Assembly (NCBI GenBank): GCA_022361535.1
Contig: JAKSAU010001134.1
Coordinates: 1 to 22,723, forward strand
Source: Desulfobacterales bacterium
GTDB taxonomy: Bacteria; Desulfobacterota; Desulfobacteria; Desulfobacterales; Desulfobacteraceae
DNA length: 22,723 nucleotides
Direction: 5' to 3'
The translations under genes and the position numbers were made by a program. This document shows positions 1-8,026 of this stretch, piece after piece (within the stretch, counting starts at the first letter, position 1; each line of letters starts with the position of its first letter). The notes under the pieces are model-generated. The model saw only the letters and a list, made by a program, of their open reading frames with translations. It was not told the origin of the DNA and searched no databases.

Positions 1-636
1 CTCTCAGCCCAGGCCAAGCTGCTAAGGTTTATGGAATCAGGTGAATTCTATAAAGTCGGGTCAACAGAAAAGCAGACCGTGAAAACCCGGATCGTTTCAG
101 CTACCAACAAAGACCTGGACGATATGATCTTGAACAATGAATTCAGAAAGGATCTCTATTTCAGGCTGGGTGTGGTCAAAATAGATGTGCCCTCCCTGAA
201 CGAACGCCAGGAGGATACAGTCCTGTTGGCAAGGTATTTTTTACAGGTCTTCAATGAAAAATTCGGCAAAACCCTTACCGGCATCAGCGATCAAGCGGTA
301 GACCTGCTCAAACTCTATATCTGGAGCGGCAATGTCCGGGAGTTGAAAAACATGATGGAACGTGCTGTGCTGACTGCCCGGGGCACCGAACTGACCCCTG
401 AGGACCTGGGTCTTGAACATATAGACAGGGGCCGTGTCATGGAAGATATGGATGACAAACGGTTTCCTGCTTTACCACCCACAGGCATTGACCTTGCCGA
501 GGTTCGCCTGTCCCTGGACCGGTTTTATTTCAAAAAGGCCATGGAAATGGCAAAGGGGAATGAAACTCGTGCTGCCAAGCTGCTCAACCTCAAGCACCAT
601 ACCTTTCGGTATCAGTTAAAAAAAATTACCGGATAA
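1..636 (+). CDS. Sigma-54-dependent transcriptional activator, C-terminal part (5' truncated by window)
   Basis: The reading frame is open from base 1, so the start lies outside the window. The visible 211 residues carry the second half of an AAA+ sigma-54 interaction domain: sensor I-like 'ATNKDL', the arginine-finger segment 'FRKDLYFRLGVVKIDVPSL' and the sensor II segment 'WSGNVRELKN'. The end is a Fis-type helix-turn-helix, 'GNETRAAKLLNLKHHTFRYQL'-like, in the last 25 residues. Proteins of this family use ATP to open sigma-54 promoters, often as NtrC-type response regulators. The N-terminal sensory domain is not visible, so the signal is unknown. No clear -24/-12 site was found in the 174 bases after the stop, so its target is not evident here. 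Confidence 0.93.
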   Translation, partial: LSAQAKLLRFMESGEFYKVGSTEKQTVKTRIVSATNKDLDDMILNNEFRKDLYFRLGVVKIDVPSLNERQEDTVLLARYFLQVFNEKFGKTLTGISDQAVDLLKLYIWSGNVRELKNMMERAVLTARGTELTPEDLGLEHIDRGRVMEDMDDKRFPALPPTGIDLAEVRLSLDRFYFKKAMEMAKGNETRAAKLLNLKHHTFRYQLKKITG

Positions 637-716
637 TAGTATCAGGTCAGGTTCCCGAGCATCATGTTGTCATTCATATTGCAAGCGCCTATCATGGGGA
701 TGTTCAAACAATTGCA

Positions 717-746
717 TTGACACTCCGGGTACGGTGCAGATATTTA
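717..746 (+). promoter_or_regulatory. Possible sigma-70 promoter for the radical SAM gene
   Basis: A perfect TTGACA (717-722) is followed 18 bases later by TATTTA (741-746), a weak -10 match with three of six bases. It lies 65 bases before the start at 811. The -35 is good and the -10 is poor, so this is only a candidate. Confidence 0.3.
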
Positions 747-810
747 TTTTACGTACCAGGTAGCAATCGGGACTGAAATTTAAATATGGAAAAAGAGGAT
801 AACTAAACCA

Positions 811-1725
811 ATGAACATGGATGTTGGCAATTTAGAGGCTCCTGTATTTAGACCACCTTCGGAGTGGAATTCATTGTTGATCAAAGTGACAAACGGATGC
901 ACCCACAGATGTACGTTTTGCTCCATGTACCGGACGAAAAAATTCTCCATGCGCAAGAATATCGAAGATATTAAGGCAGACATCAAAAAGGCACGGCAAA
1001 TGTTCGGCAACCGGGTTGAAAAGATATTTTTTGAAGACGGCAATGCTTTTGTCGTAAAATCCGATGTCCTGATTGAACTGACAAAATACTGCTATGAGCA
1101 GCATCCCAATTTAAGAAAAGTCAGTGCCTACGCCCATGTCAAAGATATCGTAAGAAAATCGGACGAGGATTTAAAACAACTTGGCGATGCCGGATTCACT
1201 ATGGTGTATGTAGGTATTGAAAGCGGGGATGACCAGGTCCTCAAAGACTGCAATAAAGGCGCAACCCAGGACGATTATGCCGAGGCTGCCCAGAAATGCC
1301 ATAGAGCCGGAATTGACTGGTCCGGAATCTTCCTGTTGGGTCTTGCCGGCAATGATCCTGAAAAAAGCCGCAGGCACGCAGTCGAATCTGCAAAACTGAT
1401 CAACCGAATGGCCCCGCCCACACCAAGAAAATGGTATATTTCTCCGCTGACTTTGGAAATGACCCCGGGTTCGGAGATACTCGCCTGGAGCCAGGAAAAT
1501 AAATTCCAGCCATGCACCTCAACACAGATTTTGGAAGAACTACACACCCTGATTTCACACACTGATGATGATCTGAAGGACTGTGTGTTTAACACCAATC
1601 ACGCATCCAATTACCTGAGCCTGAAAGGTGAGTTGGGAAGAGATAAACAAGATTTTTTACAACGGGTTGAAGCAGGTATTAAAGATCCGGCAGTCAGACG
1701 CCCTGAATACATGCGAGGATTGTAA
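811..1725 (+). CDS. Radical SAM protein
   Basis: The protein has 304 residues. The radical SAM [4Fe-4S] motif CX3CX2C is at Cys30, Cys34 and Cys37 ('NGCTHRCTFCSMY'), followed by a TIM-barrel-like domain with an 'YVGIESG' strand near residue 135 typical of the Elp3/MiaB-like branch. It has no B12-binding domain and no obvious C-terminal auxiliary cluster. The chemistry would be reductive SAM cleavage to a 5'-deoxyadenosyl radical; the substrate cannot be told from the sequence. The start at 811 is preceded by GAGG at 795-798, 12 bases away; a second in-frame ATG at 817 is further from it. It may head a loose group with the acetyltransferase and the second radical SAM gene, which lie downstream on the same strand. 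Confidence 0.88.
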   Translation: MNMDVGNLEAPVFRPPSEWNSLLIKVTNGCTHRCTFCSMYRTKKFSMRKNIEDIKADIKKARQMFGNRVEKIFFEDGNAFVVKSDVLIELTKYCYEQHPNLRKVSAYAHVKDIVRKSDEDLKQLGDAGFTMVYVGIESGDDQVLKDCNKGATQDDYAEAAQKCHRAGIDWSGIFLLGLAGNDPEKSRRHAVESAKLINRMAPPTPRKWYISPLTLEMTPGSEILAWSQENKFQPCTSTQILEELHTLISHTDDDLKDCVFNTNHASNYLSLKGELGRDKQDFLQRVEAGIKDPAVRRPEYMRGL

Positions 1726-1757
1726 ACAGCCCCTATGATTTTTAATCAAGGGAGCAA

Positions 1758-1829
1758 ATGGACACGCAGACAGTTTGTGAAATTAACTATGTTTGTGCGC
1801 TTGGGACAATGACCAGGCATGTATTATGA
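1758..1829 (+). CDS. Candidate 23-residue small ORF after the radical SAM gene
   Basis: A short frame starts with ATG at 1758 and ends with TGA at 1829. AAGGGAG (1748-1754) lies only three bases ahead, closer than usual. The peptide has two cysteines (residues 7 and 13) in 'CEINYVC'. It is listed because it sits directly behind a radical SAM gene, where short peptide substrates are sometimes encoded. It may equally be chance. Confidence 0.15.
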   Translation: MDTQTVCEINYVCALGTMTRHVL

Positions 1830-1854
1830 GAATCGGTGAAGCAAGAGATATTTA

Positions 1855-2382
1855 ATGGAAGTTACAATACGGCCTTGTTCAAAAAACGATTTGGATGCAT
1901 TACAGGACTTAAGCTACTCGACTTTTAATGAAACATTTGGACCACTGAACAGCCAAGAAACAATGAGCAAGTATCTTGAAAAGGCATTCAACAAAAATAA
2001 GTTGCAAAACGAGTTAAGTGATACGAATTGCAATTTTTTCTTTTTATTTCAGAACGATGAGTTAGCCGGGTATTTAAAAATAAATGAATCCCCGTCACAA
2101 ACAGATATCAATGACCCTAAATCAATTGAGTTGGAACGAATATATATAAAGAGTTCATTTGCAGGAAAAGGACTTGGCAGCAGGCTTATGAATCATGCAA
2201 TTCAATTAGCTGAAAAGATGAATAAGTCCTATGTCTGGTTGGGTGTATGGGAAAAAAACGTAAATGCGATCTCATTTTATAGGAAAATGGGGTTCAATGA
2301 AGCCGGATATCATTCTTTTAAAATGGGTGATGAATTGCAAAATGATTTAATAATGAAAAAGCAAATAAGGACAAATACTTGA
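1855..2382 (+). CDS. GNAT family N-acetyltransferase, PaiA-like
   Basis: The 175 residues have the full GNAT fold. The acetyl-CoA pyrophosphate loop is 'FAGKGLGSRL' near residues 102-111, preceded by the 'ELERIYIK' strand, followed by 'WLGVWEKNVNAISFYRKMGF' near residues 125-144. The beginning 'CSKNDLDALQDLS' and the end 'HSFKMGDELQNDLIMKK' resemble, from memory, Bacillus PaiA, which acetylates spermidine and spermine. A polyamine or other small amine is therefore a reasonable substrate guess, not a proven one. The gene is more AT-rich than the radical SAM genes on either side. It is followed by a strong hairpin at 2434-2462. Confidence 0.9.
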   Translation: MEVTIRPCSKNDLDALQDLSYSTFNETFGPLNSQETMSKYLEKAFNKNKLQNELSDTNCNFFFLFQNDELAGYLKINESPSQTDINDPKSIELERIYIKSSFAGKGLGSRLMNHAIQLAEKMNKSYVWLGVWEKNVNAISFYRKMGFNEAGYHSFKMGDELQNDLIMKKQIRTNT

Positions 2383-2433
2383 TAAAATGTCTAAAACTTT
2401 AACCAAAGGCAAAGCTGACAGCTATGATGGAAT

Positions 2434-2462
2434 AAAAATGATTTTGATCAAATCATTTTTTT
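2434..2462 (+). terminator. Rho-independent terminator after the acetyltransferase gene
   Basis: A perfect 11-bp inverted repeat (2434-2444 with 2450-2460) encloses the loop TGATC and runs into T residues. The stem is AT-rich and the sequence ends in A/T runs on both strands, so it could act in either direction. Confidence 0.6.
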
Positions 2463-2538
2463 AATGTCTAATATTAAAGATCGATGTAAGAAATCTGAAA
2501 CTGCTATAACTAAAACAAGATAGGCCTGAGAAAACTCT

Positions 2539-3453
2539 ATGCGACAGATTCATACCAAAGACTGGTTTTTCACACCACAGGGCGACCACCGAGGATTCAT
2601 TACACCTTTCACACTGCGCGAATTATGGTTTCATACCGGCACCATTTGCAACCTTCAGTGCCCCTTTTGCCTTGAAGGGTCTCGTCCGGGAGATCAACGA
2701 TTGCAAATGGTAGAGTATGATGACCTGAAACCATTTATTGATGAGGCGCTTTTACTCGGGGTACAGCAGTTTTCTTTTACCGGTGGTGAGCCTTTTTTGG
2801 CAAAAGACCTGATTAAAATTTTGGCTTTTGCTGCGCAATACCGTCCCTGCCTGGTTTTGACCAATGGCACTGAACCGCTCCAAAAACGGCTGGATGAAGT
2901 CGCCGAATTGAGAAATCTGCCAAATCCGGTAAGCTTTAGAGTCAGTATTGATAAACCCACTGCTAAAGAACATGATGCAGGGCGAGGTGCCGGCACCTTT
3001 GACAAGGCAATGTATGGGCTTAAAAAGTTATATGATATGGGGTTTCCTGTATCAGTGGCCAGACACATGGCAAAAAATGAGGATAGAGCTGCCATTGACG
3101 AGATTTACGCCGCACTTTTCAAAGAAAATGGGTTGCCTGAAGATTTAAACATTGTCGTGTTTCCGGATTTTGCAAGACCGGGAACTAATCCTGAAGTGCC
3201 CCAGGTGACAACATCTTGCATGATGACATACCAAAATGAAGAAAGTCGTAAAGAGTTTATGTGTGCTTTTTCTAAAATGGTAGTAAAGAAGAATGGTAAG
3301 ATGCAGGTCTATGCCTGTACCCTGGTTGACGATGATGATGAATATTCTTTGGGAAGCCGTTTAAACGAAAGCCTGTCTGAACAGATTAGTATGAAGCACC
3401 ATCGCTGCTATAATTGTTTTGCTTATGGCTCTTCTTGTAGCGAAGCCTCATGA
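2539..3453 (+). CDS. Radical SAM protein with C-terminal cysteine cluster (SPASM/twitch-like)
   Basis: The protein has 304 residues. The SAM-cluster motif is CX3CX2C at Cys37, Cys41 and Cys44 ('CNLQCPFC'), followed by the SAM-contacting 'FTGGEPFL' (82-85 GGEP). The last 70 residues hold several cysteines, in 'MCAF', 'YACT', 'RCYNCF' and 'SSCSE', as expected for an auxiliary Fe-S cluster of the SPASM/twitch kind used by peptide- and cofactor-modifying enzymes. Substrate unknown. The ribosome site is weak (GAGAAA before the ATG). The terminator at 2434-2462 separates it from the acetyltransferase, so it may be a separate transcript. The equal length to the upstream radical SAM protein is coincidental, because the two sequences differ in motif context and domain layout. 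Confidence 0.87.
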   Translation: MRQIHTKDWFFTPQGDHRGFITPFTLRELWFHTGTICNLQCPFCLEGSRPGDQRLQMVEYDDLKPFIDEALLLGVQQFSFTGGEPFLAKDLIKILAFAAQYRPCLVLTNGTEPLQKRLDEVAELRNLPNPVSFRVSIDKPTAKEHDAGRGAGTFDKAMYGLKKLYDMGFPVSVARHMAKNEDRAAIDEIYAALFKENGLPEDLNIVVFPDFARPGTNPEVPQVTTSCMMTYQNEESRKEFMCAFSKMVVKKNGKMQVYACTLVDDDDEYSLGSRLNESLSEQISMKHHRCYNCFAYGSSCSEAS

Positions 3454-3591
3454 ATCACTCTTCGTTAATCCTGAGCCTTATACAGCAAGACGCTTTTTTT
3501 TGATTTGCTGCGAATGGTAGGTTTATTCAGAGCAAAACAGAAACCGGATATAACGTAATCAAACGGGGTTCTTTTTAGAGCTTTTTTAAAC

Positions 3592-4236
3592 TTAATCTCT
3601 AATGCGTTTAGTTTTTCTAGTGGTCTTAATAATCAATGAAGCTACACCCACCATGGCATCAAACCTGTTTCTTAATAAAGTGTTGGACCAATGGCACAAT
3701 ACAGGTTTCCCTGTTTTTGTATTACTTATAAAGATGGTTTTTAATCCTACATCACTATTTGTTAAATCATGAACGATTTTTCTTCCTATCTTTTCTGAGT
3801 TTTCTTGGACAAGGAGTTTCATAATGTTTTTTCCAAGAACTTCTTTTCTTTTATATCCAAAGAGTTTTTCGGCAGCGGGATTCCATTCTTTGATTTTAAA
3901 TTCTAAATCCCATTGCACAGCTGCAATCGGTGTGTTCTTGAGATGATTTGACAGCAAATACTCACTATCCCTAAGCTTAATTTCAAGCGACTTTCGACTA
4001 GATATCTCCTTGCGAAGTATCGTATTTGCTCTTTTTAATTGGATTTGCTTTATCAAAGTCACAGCACTTAGACCTAAAGCATATACAGGAAGAATTAAAA
4101 ACAGTTCATCAAGCTCATATTTCTCATATTTTTCAAAAAAGTCGCTCATGGCTTCAAAAGCATCGAGATATACAAGAAAACCGTACAATAAAAGAGAACA
4201 AAACCCGATTATAAAAAAGCCATAATTTTTTTTCAT
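3592..4236 (-). CDS. Membrane-anchored PAS domain protein without output domain
   Basis: The 214 residues start with a transmembrane helix (about 5-24) and have a second near 44-63. A short coiled-coil-like linker (65-92) leads to one PAS domain from about residue 92 to 205, with the PAS core 'EWNPAAEKLFGYKRKEVLGK'. Sensors with this architecture normally continue into a histidine kinase or GGDEF domain. Here the frame stops straight after the PAS domain and nothing in the next 138 bases continues it. The protein is either a natural stand-alone sensor or a truncated gene. The ribosome site ahead of the ATG is poor. Ligand and partner unknown. Confidence 0.75.
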   Translation of the reverse strand: MKKNYGFFIIGFCSLLLYGFLVYLDAFEAMSDFFEKYEKYELDELFLILPVYALGLSAVTLIKQIQLKRANTILRKEISSRKSLEIKLRDSEYLLSNHLKNTPIAAVQWDLEFKIKEWNPAAEKLFGYKRKEVLGKNIMKLLVQENSEKIGRKIVHDLTNSDVGLKTIFISNTKTGKPVLCHWSNTLLRNRFDAMVGVASLIIKTTRKTKRIRD

Positions 4237-4337
4237 TGAATCTTTTTCAAAAAATTTAACAGTGTCCGAAAAAACACCCTTTGAAAAGCGTGTGGAATTT
4301 AGATAAAGGGTATAAAAAAGATTTAACCTTGTCTTGA

Positions 4338-4460
4338 TTATCGATAAGCAATTTCAATAAAGTCCTTTGTGATTTCATCCAAGGGCTTTTTAGGCCTGTC
4401 TAAAACTATCCCATACTGACACTCTTTTAATACTTTAAACCAAGTTTGTAAATGTAAGAA
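4338..4460 (-). pseudogene. Possible C-terminal remnant of a LysR-type regulator
   Basis: A minus-strand frame of 40 codons, with no start and closed by a stop at its 5' side, reads 'YGIVLDRPKKPLDEITKDF' followed by 'IEIAYR' and TAA. This resembles the end of a LysR substrate-binding domain, where '(K/R)PLSPAAKAFIEF'-like sequences occur. The match is short and judged by eye. Confidence 0.22.
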
Positions 4461-4687
4461 TCAAGTCCATTATCGGTCCATTATCTAACTTTGTTTTGGC
4501 CATATCCCAATTTGTAACAATTATGATTACCGAAAAAAACTCATGGTATTACCTGTCGCTCAGTCCCATTTCAACGCGGTTTTTATCAACAGAAATATTG
4601 TGTGGTAATGACCGATATGCTAACCGGGAAAGTTTGGGGTGGTATTCCATTTGAGACGTGGAGCCATGCCTCCAGGCCTGCACGCAG

Positions 4688-4716
4688 TCTTCACGTGAAG
4701 AAGCTTAGTTTAAACT
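4688..4716. repeat. Cluster of adjacent perfect palindromes
   Basis: Three perfect palindromes abut one another: TCTTCACGTGAAGA (4688-4701), AAGCTT (4701-4706) and AGTTTAAACT (4707-4716). No T-run follows, so this does not look like a terminator. It lies about 90 bases beyond the end of the DinB-like gene. Confidence 0.5.
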
Positions 4717-4808
4717 GCTAAACTATATTTGCTCCCGGTAACGGAAATAGTCAATGTCTCTTCAATAAAGACTTAGGAGCCATAAATAGACATATCATAG
4801 GGTTAAAA

Positions 4809-5273
4809 TTATAATTGACTGCTCAATTCTTCAATCTCTTTTAGATGCAGATTCAAATGCCAAAGATAGCCTTCGATAATACTATTGAGGGTTTCCTTCG
4901 TATTTTCAAAATCATGCCACGTATGAGATAAGCATTCTGGATTCGTGTTTTTTATAATATGAGCCATATGGAGATTATACAATGCCCAAAGTGAGACCAT
5001 TAGCTCCCAATCTTCTTCTTGATAGTTTTGGATTTTGATCCATCGATCATTATCCTGGCGGTAATCCGGAAATGTAAGATTGGATTTGTATTGAAGCCTA
5101 ACAATTCTATGATGATTGTTAACAGCTGAATCGATTAAATGCCCTAAAATTTCTTTGATTGTTCTGTTCTGACTGTTTCTTCGTTCACAAAGAACCGCAG
5201 TTGGAAGATTCATCAATATTGGTTCCCAAAAATCGATCTGCTCTTGGATTTTCATTCTTAGTTCTGAAAACAT
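4809..5273 (-). CDS. DinB-like four-helix-bundle protein
   Basis: The 154 residues fit the DinB/YfiT-like fold, usually 150-175 residues: a first helix with 'ILGHLIDSAVNNHHR' (His45 and His54/55) and a last helix with 'WHLNLHLKEIEEL' (His139 and His143). Histidines in these places form the metal site of the superfamily. Members include thiol-transferases and many proteins of unknown role; the reaction here is not known. The start at 5273 is preceded by GGGGGAA-like sequence on the minus strand. It faces away from the EFR1-type gene across a 0.55-kb gap. Confidence 0.82.
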   Translation of the reverse strand: MFSELRMKIQEQIDFWEPILMNLPTAVLCERRNSQNRTIKEILGHLIDSAVNNHHRIVRLQYKSNLTFPDYRQDNDRWIKIQNYQEEDWELMVSLWALYNLHMAHIIKNTNPECLSHTWHDFENTKETLNSIIEGYLWHLNLHLKEIEELSSQL

Positions 5274-5856
5274 ATTCCCCCTTAACCATTATAAATTTTT
5301 TCTTTTTTTTTGCTTTCTTAATGAGCAAATCCCATTAATTTGTCCATTTGTTTTATCTAAATGGGTCATTATGAATAACTGAATGGTAAAGATTTTAATG
5401 ATTTATTGATCTGGTATGCTTTGAAAGTTGACTGCCCTATATTTTAAAGCAAGCATCAACAGTTATCAACTTAACCGCGCTGAATCGCGATGCGCTTAGT
5501 GTTCAAGCACAAGGGGAGTCTGGGGTGATATTTATGCTCAGAAATGAAACTCAAAATGAAGCCGTCTTAATTCAAGTTGAATTTCAACTATAGTCTGCAT
5601 TTACACCATTCTTTAGGGGGGATGATTTGCTTTGTTTTTGTATGATTATTGCTTTTACCTGTCGATGTATGCAACTTGTTTTTGAGCCACAAGAAAATGA
5701 CTTCTGATGGTATTGGGGGATTTATTTGATTTGTTAACTTTTATTTTTATGGATACTGTAGCATGTGTTAACCTCTGCTAAGTATCACTTTAGTTCGAGG
5801 AAAAGAAATAAAAACTTCTTAATTTGAACTTCACTGGAAAATTATGTGGATATGAA
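5274..5856. other. Divergent intergenic region between DinB-like and EFR1-type genes
   Basis: About 0.55 kb without a supported gene. It contains a perfect 15-bp palindrome AGTTGAATTTCAACT (5575-5589) and a short GC-rich patch near 5473-5495 that stands out from its AT-rich surroundings. Promoters for the two flanking genes must lie here, but no convincing -35/-10 pair was picked out. Confidence 0.6.
5575..5589. promoter_or_regulatory. Perfect 15-bp palindrome, possible operator
   Basis: AGTTGAA-T-TTCAACT is a 7-1-7 perfect inverted repeat about 270 bases upstream of the EFR1-type gene. It has the size of a dimeric repressor site, but no regulator is identified for it. Confidence 0.3.
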
Positions 5857-6972
5857 ATGAAACCATTCGACACTTCAAGACTCTATGTTTTAAGCGGTAC
5901 CGGCAATACTTTTCGGGTGGCGTGTTGGATAGAGGACTATTTAAAAACAAGTGAGATAAAAACGGCTGTTAAATTCATTGAGCATGTCGAACTGAAAGAG
6001 GAATTTGAAAGTTTTGAACGCCAATTGGCTGTTGTTATGTTCCCTACCCATGGATTTATGCCGCCGTGGTCCATGATTAAGTTTTTATTCAAAATGCCAC
6101 GGCAAAAAAATGCAAAGATCCTAAGTATTGCCACCCGGGGGGCGCTATGGTTTGGACCAGTAAAAATACCTGGTGCTGCAGGTTTTGCAAACTTCTTTGC
6201 GGCATTGATTCTATTGTTCAAAGGGTATGATATCATAGGATTTTTTAGTTTGGATATGGCATCAAATTTTAACAATTTTCATCCAAGTCTTACGCATGAT
6301 GCCATAACCGGTATCTGTAATAAATCCAAAAATAAAGTCACAGCTTTTATGGCTCGTGTGGTAGAGGGTAAAAGGGTGTTATTTACCTTGAACAATCTTT
6401 ATGAAGCCATTTGGACAAGCCTCTTATTCTGGTTAATTCCGCTATTTCCAATACTCTATTTGATTTATGCGAAAACAAGCATGGCAAAAATGATGTTTGC
6501 CAGCAACAAATGTACGTCCTGCGGGATGTGTGCAAAAATATGCCCAAACAATGCCATTGAAATGAAAAAATTTCTTGGCCAGAAGCGCCCTTTTTGGACC
6601 TACCATTGTGAAAACTGTATGAGATGCTTGGGGTATTGCAAGGAAAAGGCTGTTGAGGCTGGACATTCCTGGATCTTACTTTTTACCTTTATCCTGTCAG
6701 TCCCTGTGCTGGCCAGTTTAGCCAAAAGTTTCACCCATGTTGTCGGGAATTTCTTAGGGGTCCAAAACTACTGGTTAGTGAGTCTGATTGAAGCGCTTTA
6801 CTATGTCCCCGTCCTACTTTTATCCTATTGGCTATTTTGGATGCTTATCAGAATTCCGTTTGCCAATACGATATTTAGTGTTACGACACTGACCCATTAT
6901 TTTAAACGGTTTCATGATCCGGAAACCAAAATTGGATCATTAATAAAAAAAGGAAAAAATAATCCTGAATAA
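5857..6972 (+). CDS. EFR1-type membrane flavodoxin/ferredoxin fusion protein
   Basis: From ATG 5857 the protein has 371 residues. It opens with a flavodoxin-like domain whose FMN phosphate loop is 'SGTGNT' (13-18). A hydrophobic segment follows (about 187-204), then two [4Fe-4S] ferredoxin motifs: Cys219/222/225/229 ('CTSCGMCAKICP') and Cys251/254/257/261 ('CENCMRCLGYC'). The C-terminal part has two or three further membrane helices. The likely role is electron transfer at the cytoplasmic membrane; donor and acceptor are unknown. An upstream TTG at 5824 would add 11 residues, but the flavodoxin strand already begins right after the ATG, so 5857 is preferred. Neither start has a strong ribosome site (GAGG at 5797-5800 is distant). 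Confidence 0.85.
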   Translation: MKPFDTSRLYVLSGTGNTFRVACWIEDYLKTSEIKTAVKFIEHVELKEEFESFERQLAVVMFPTHGFMPPWSMIKFLFKMPRQKNAKILSIATRGALWFGPVKIPGAAGFANFFAALILLFKGYDIIGFFSLDMASNFNNFHPSLTHDAITGICNKSKNKVTAFMARVVEGKRVLFTLNNLYEAIWTSLLFWLIPLFPILYLIYAKTSMAKMMFASNKCTSCGMCAKICPNNAIEMKKFLGQKRPFWTYHCENCMRCLGYCKEKAVEAGHSWILLFTFILSVPVLASLAKSFTHVVGNFLGVQNYWLVSLIEALYYVPVLLLSYWLFWMLIRIPFANTIFSVTTLTHYFKRFHDPETKIGSLIKKGKNNPE

Positions 6973-7281
6973 TGATTAAGTATTCTTCAGGACGGGTGTT
7001 ACTATATAGATTGTTTGTATAAATCATATATCGAATCTTTTATATATGAGTAAATAAGAGATTAACACGATGTCTATCATTGACCGCTTTTAAAAAAAGT
7101 TCAACTAAAATAGGTCGGGTGCAGGTTCACTTCATAAAAACGGAGCTTTAATAACATGATTGAACGCAATTGCATTACTCAATTCGCTCAAGTATATCGA
7201 CCGACTATAAGCTAAGTTACGATTTGAAACCGTCTATAATAAGGATTCTATATGTTTCATTCAAAGCAGATTGATTCGCCT
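6973..7281. other. Gap of about 310 bases with a possible transposase-like remnant
   Basis: No intact gene. An imperfect hairpin (6964-6973 with 6982-6991, nine of ten pairs) overlaps the end of the EFR1-type gene but has no T-run. A short sequence at 7070-7112 resembles one at 19517-19560. Confidence 0.6.
7070..7112 (+). repeat. Degenerate repeat copy A, possible N-terminal coding remnant
   Basis: Fourteen bases ATGTCTATCATTGA are identical to 19517-19530 and similarity continues for about 30 more. Allowing for two lost bases after 'GCTTTT', it reads MSIIDRF..KKSSTKI, against MSIIDGFFQNRSTTV in the other copy. The two sites lie just outside the two ends of the methyltransferase module. Confidence 0.4.
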
Positions 7282-7743
7282 TTATTCAAGCTTAAAATAT
7301 TTTGTCTCTGAATGGAGCATTATATGTGTTTCCGTAAAAGTGATTTCTTCAATTTTTTTGAAGTCACTTTTAAATAAAAAATCATTTAGATCATTTATGG
7401 AATCTGCCATGATTTCCATAAATAAGTCGAATTTTCCTGTAGTGACCCATACAGAATTTACATTGGGCAGCACCTGAAGTTTTTTCAACACCTCTGGATG
7501 GAATCTCTGATGAAGGTTAAGCCCGACCAAAGCTGTTACTTTATTTTGAAGTTTAAATGGGTCAACCCTGGCTTCTAGTTTTAAAATTCCTTTTTCCATA
7601 AGCCGATTTACCCTGTTGCTGATTGTCCCTTCTGAAACACCAATATCTTTGGCGATGCTTTTAAAAGATTTTCTTGCATCGTCCTGGAGGGCAAGGATGA
7701 TATTTTTTTCCAGATCGTCAATCATGCCATTTTTTTTTGCCAT
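7282..7743 (-). CDS. Lrp/AsnC family transcriptional regulator
   Basis: The 153 residues match the family length. The N-terminal winged helix-turn-helix is at about 8-60 ('LQDDARKSFKSIAKDIGVSE' then 'TISNRVNRLMEKGIL'). The RAM ligand-binding domain spans about 68-148, with 'VWVTTGKFDLFMEIMAD' as its central strand-turn-strand. Such proteins usually sense amino acids and often control a neighbouring divergent operon. This one is divergent from the ten-gene methyltransferase/TRAP cluster with 411 bases between starts, so it is the natural candidate for controlling that cluster, possibly in response to the imported amino acid or to glycine or threonine. ATG 7743 has a GGATAGAG ribosome site; an internal Met7 is a less likely start. 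Confidence 0.93.
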   Translation of the reverse strand: MAKKNGMIDDLEKNIILALQDDARKSFKSIAKDIGVSEGTISNRVNRLMEKGILKLEARVDPFKLQNKVTALVGLNLHQRFHPEVLKKLQVLPNVNSVWVTTGKFDLFMEIMADSINDLNDFLFKSDFKKIEEITFTETHIMLHSETKYFKLE

Positions 7744-7808
7744 CGTATCTCTATCCTTTGGGTTTTACTAAATTTGCTTCATTGGTGCTTTTTTGAGGCA
7801 TGAATAAA

Positions 7809-7837
7809 ACCATAATAAACAAAACGGAGAAACTCAA
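7809..7837 (-). promoter_or_regulatory. Candidate promoter of the Lrp-type gene
   Basis: On the minus strand TTGAGT (7837-7832) and TATGGT (7814-7809) are 17 bases apart, with five of six and four of six consensus matches. It would give a leader of about 60 bases. Confidence 0.35.
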
Positions 7838-8026
7838 GACTTAATAGAATATATGGCTGCCATTTTTTGCGTTCTTTAATTTTTAATATTATTTCTTGCG
7901 GAATAACCATTCTTTAAAAAGACGCGTTTAAAAAATATTTTGCGAAACACACCCTGAACAAAGGATATTTGACTAATTTATAAAAAAAGCATGATTTAAG
8001 TTTAATTCAAAATTAGCATCTAAATA

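Larger units (their letters stand above)
4237..4808. other. 572-base gap without a confident gene
   Basis: This AT-rich stretch lies between the starts of the PAS gene and the end of the DinB-like gene. It holds a 40-codon minus-strand frame that could be a gene remnant (4338-4460) and a compact group of palindromes (4688-4716). A 43-codon plus-strand frame near 4523 shows no recognisable features. Confidence 0.6.

Noticed and set aside
4523..4654. A 43-codon plus-strand frame in the 4237-4808 gap
   Set aside because: No ribosome site, no recognisable motif and composition like the surrounding non-coding sequence.
6964..6991. Hairpin at the end of the EFR1-type gene as a terminator
   Set aside because: Nine of ten pairs form, but the stem overlaps the stop codon and no T-run follows.
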